This document shows, in pieces, positions 6,026 to 6,590 of a DNA stretch of 6,590 nt. The notes under the pieces are model-generated. The model saw only the letters and a program-made list of their open reading frames with translations. It ran no database searches and was not told the DNA's origin. This DNA is from JAWLCG01 sp041687295 (GTDB lineage: Bacteria; Planctomycetota; Phycisphaerae; SM23-33; FEN-1343). The stretch spans positions 1-6,590 of the forward strand of contig JAWLCG010000287.1 of NCBI GenBank assembly GCA_041687295.1, given 5' to 3'. Position numbers and translations under genes: made by a program. The number at the start of each line of letters is the position of its first letter. Position 1 is the first letter of the stretch.

Positions 6026-6590
6026 TCACCGCCGCCGGAAGCGTCGCCGCTGGGGCCAGGAGACGTCGAGCGGGTCGGGCTTCGGCTCGGCCGGCTGGTC
6101 GAGCTGCGGGCGGGGGTGCTCGGGGTCGAAGGGCGTGCCGCACTCGGGGCAACGCGGTTCGGGCAGGCCCACCAGCAGGTAGCCGCACGTCGCGCAGGCG
6201 GGCGGCAGGTTGGCCCCGAGGACGTGCTCGGCCAGCTTTCGGCCCATGGCCAGGCTCACCACCACGTCCAGGATGATCAGCAGAAACGGCGTGACAAGCC
6301 CCAGCACCCAGCTCATGCCCCAGGTGGCCGAGAACTCCGACAGCGTCGCCGCCACGCCCGCCGCCCACACCACCACGCCGTTGAGCACACCCAACGGCCC
6401 GATGTGCAGCAGCGCCACCCCGCGCACCAGCCGATGCTCGAAGGGCCCCAGCCCCAGGGCCCACCGCGTGATCAGGAAGTTCTTGGCCTCCGCCGCCACC
6501 AGGGCCACCCCCAGCGCGATCCCGCCCAGCCCCGCCGCCACCACCGCCGAGCCCACGATCTGCCCGAAGACCCCCTTAGCCGCGAAGAGC
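6026..6590 (-). CDS. Membrane protein with C-terminal zinc ribbon, start beyond the window
   Basis: The frame is open from the right edge (187 residues visible) to a TGA at 6026. A GTG at 6556 could be the start, but the 11 codons before it are open and continue the first hydrophobic stretch (LFAAKGVFGQIVGSAVV), and I see no good ribosome site, so I treat the gene as cut by the edge. Counting visible residues, hydrophobic segments lie at about 6-32, 55-82 and 92-115, likely membrane helices. After them comes CATCGYLLVGLPEPRCPECG with Cys132, Cys135, Cys147 and Cys150, a four-cysteine zinc ribbon, then a Pro-rich tail ending in a basic cluster (RRRFRRR). The ribbon and tail would lie on one side of the membrane. 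The function is unknown. It is the first of four minus-strand genes, 95 bp before the acetyltransferase. Confidence 0.8.
   Translation of the reverse strand, partial: LFAAKGVFGQIVGSAVVAAGLGGIALGVALVAAEAKNFLITRWALGLGPFEHRLVRGVALLHIGPLGVLNGVVVWAAGVAATLSEFSATWGMSWVLGLVTPFLLIILDVVVSLAMGRKLAEHVLGANLPPACATCGYLLVGLPEPRCPECGTPFDPEHPRPQLDQPAEPKPDPLDVSWPQRRRFRRR

Overview
The window is very GC-rich and densely coded, with six protein genes. I read it as a chromosomal segment of a planctomycete, probably of the Phycisphaerae type. This rests on style rather than on a marker: a membrane protein ending in the short zinc ribbon C-x2-CGY-LL-GLPEP-RCPECG, a common motif in that group as far as I know; radical SAM enzymes of unassigned function; and repeated GTAG-headed hairpins in the gaps between genes. 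The phylum is an inference.

Layout, left to right: the 5' part of rpsA (ribosomal protein S1, minus strand, running off the left edge); a 220-bp divergent gap; apt (adenine phosphoribosyltransferase, plus strand); a 182-bp convergent gap; then four minus-strand genes, read right to left. These are a membrane protein with a zinc ribbon (running off the right edge), an AAC(3)-family acetyltransferase, a TYW1-like (COG0731-type) radical SAM protein, and a large radical SAM protein with an N-terminal cobalamin-binding-like domain. No stretch without a gene exceeds 300 bases.

The genes do not form one obvious pathway. rpsA and apt are housekeeping genes. The two radical SAM genes lie in tandem but about 115 bp apart, and each has its own candidate promoter, so shared function is possible but not shown.

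The most interesting signal is in the gaps. Four of the five gaps carry GTAG followed by a GC-rich, sometimes bulged hairpin, single or in inverted pairs, which is the layout of REP/REPIN elements mobilised by RAYT (TnpA-REP) transposases. One inverted pair forms a 147-bp imperfect palindrome whose right-hand GTAG supplies the stop codon of the acetyltransferase gene. Another copy sits just upstream of that gene's ribosome binding site, so the gene is bracketed by outward-pointing hairpins. The rpsA leader can also fold into a nested structure. I found no CRISPR array, tRNA, rRNA, transposase or defence system.
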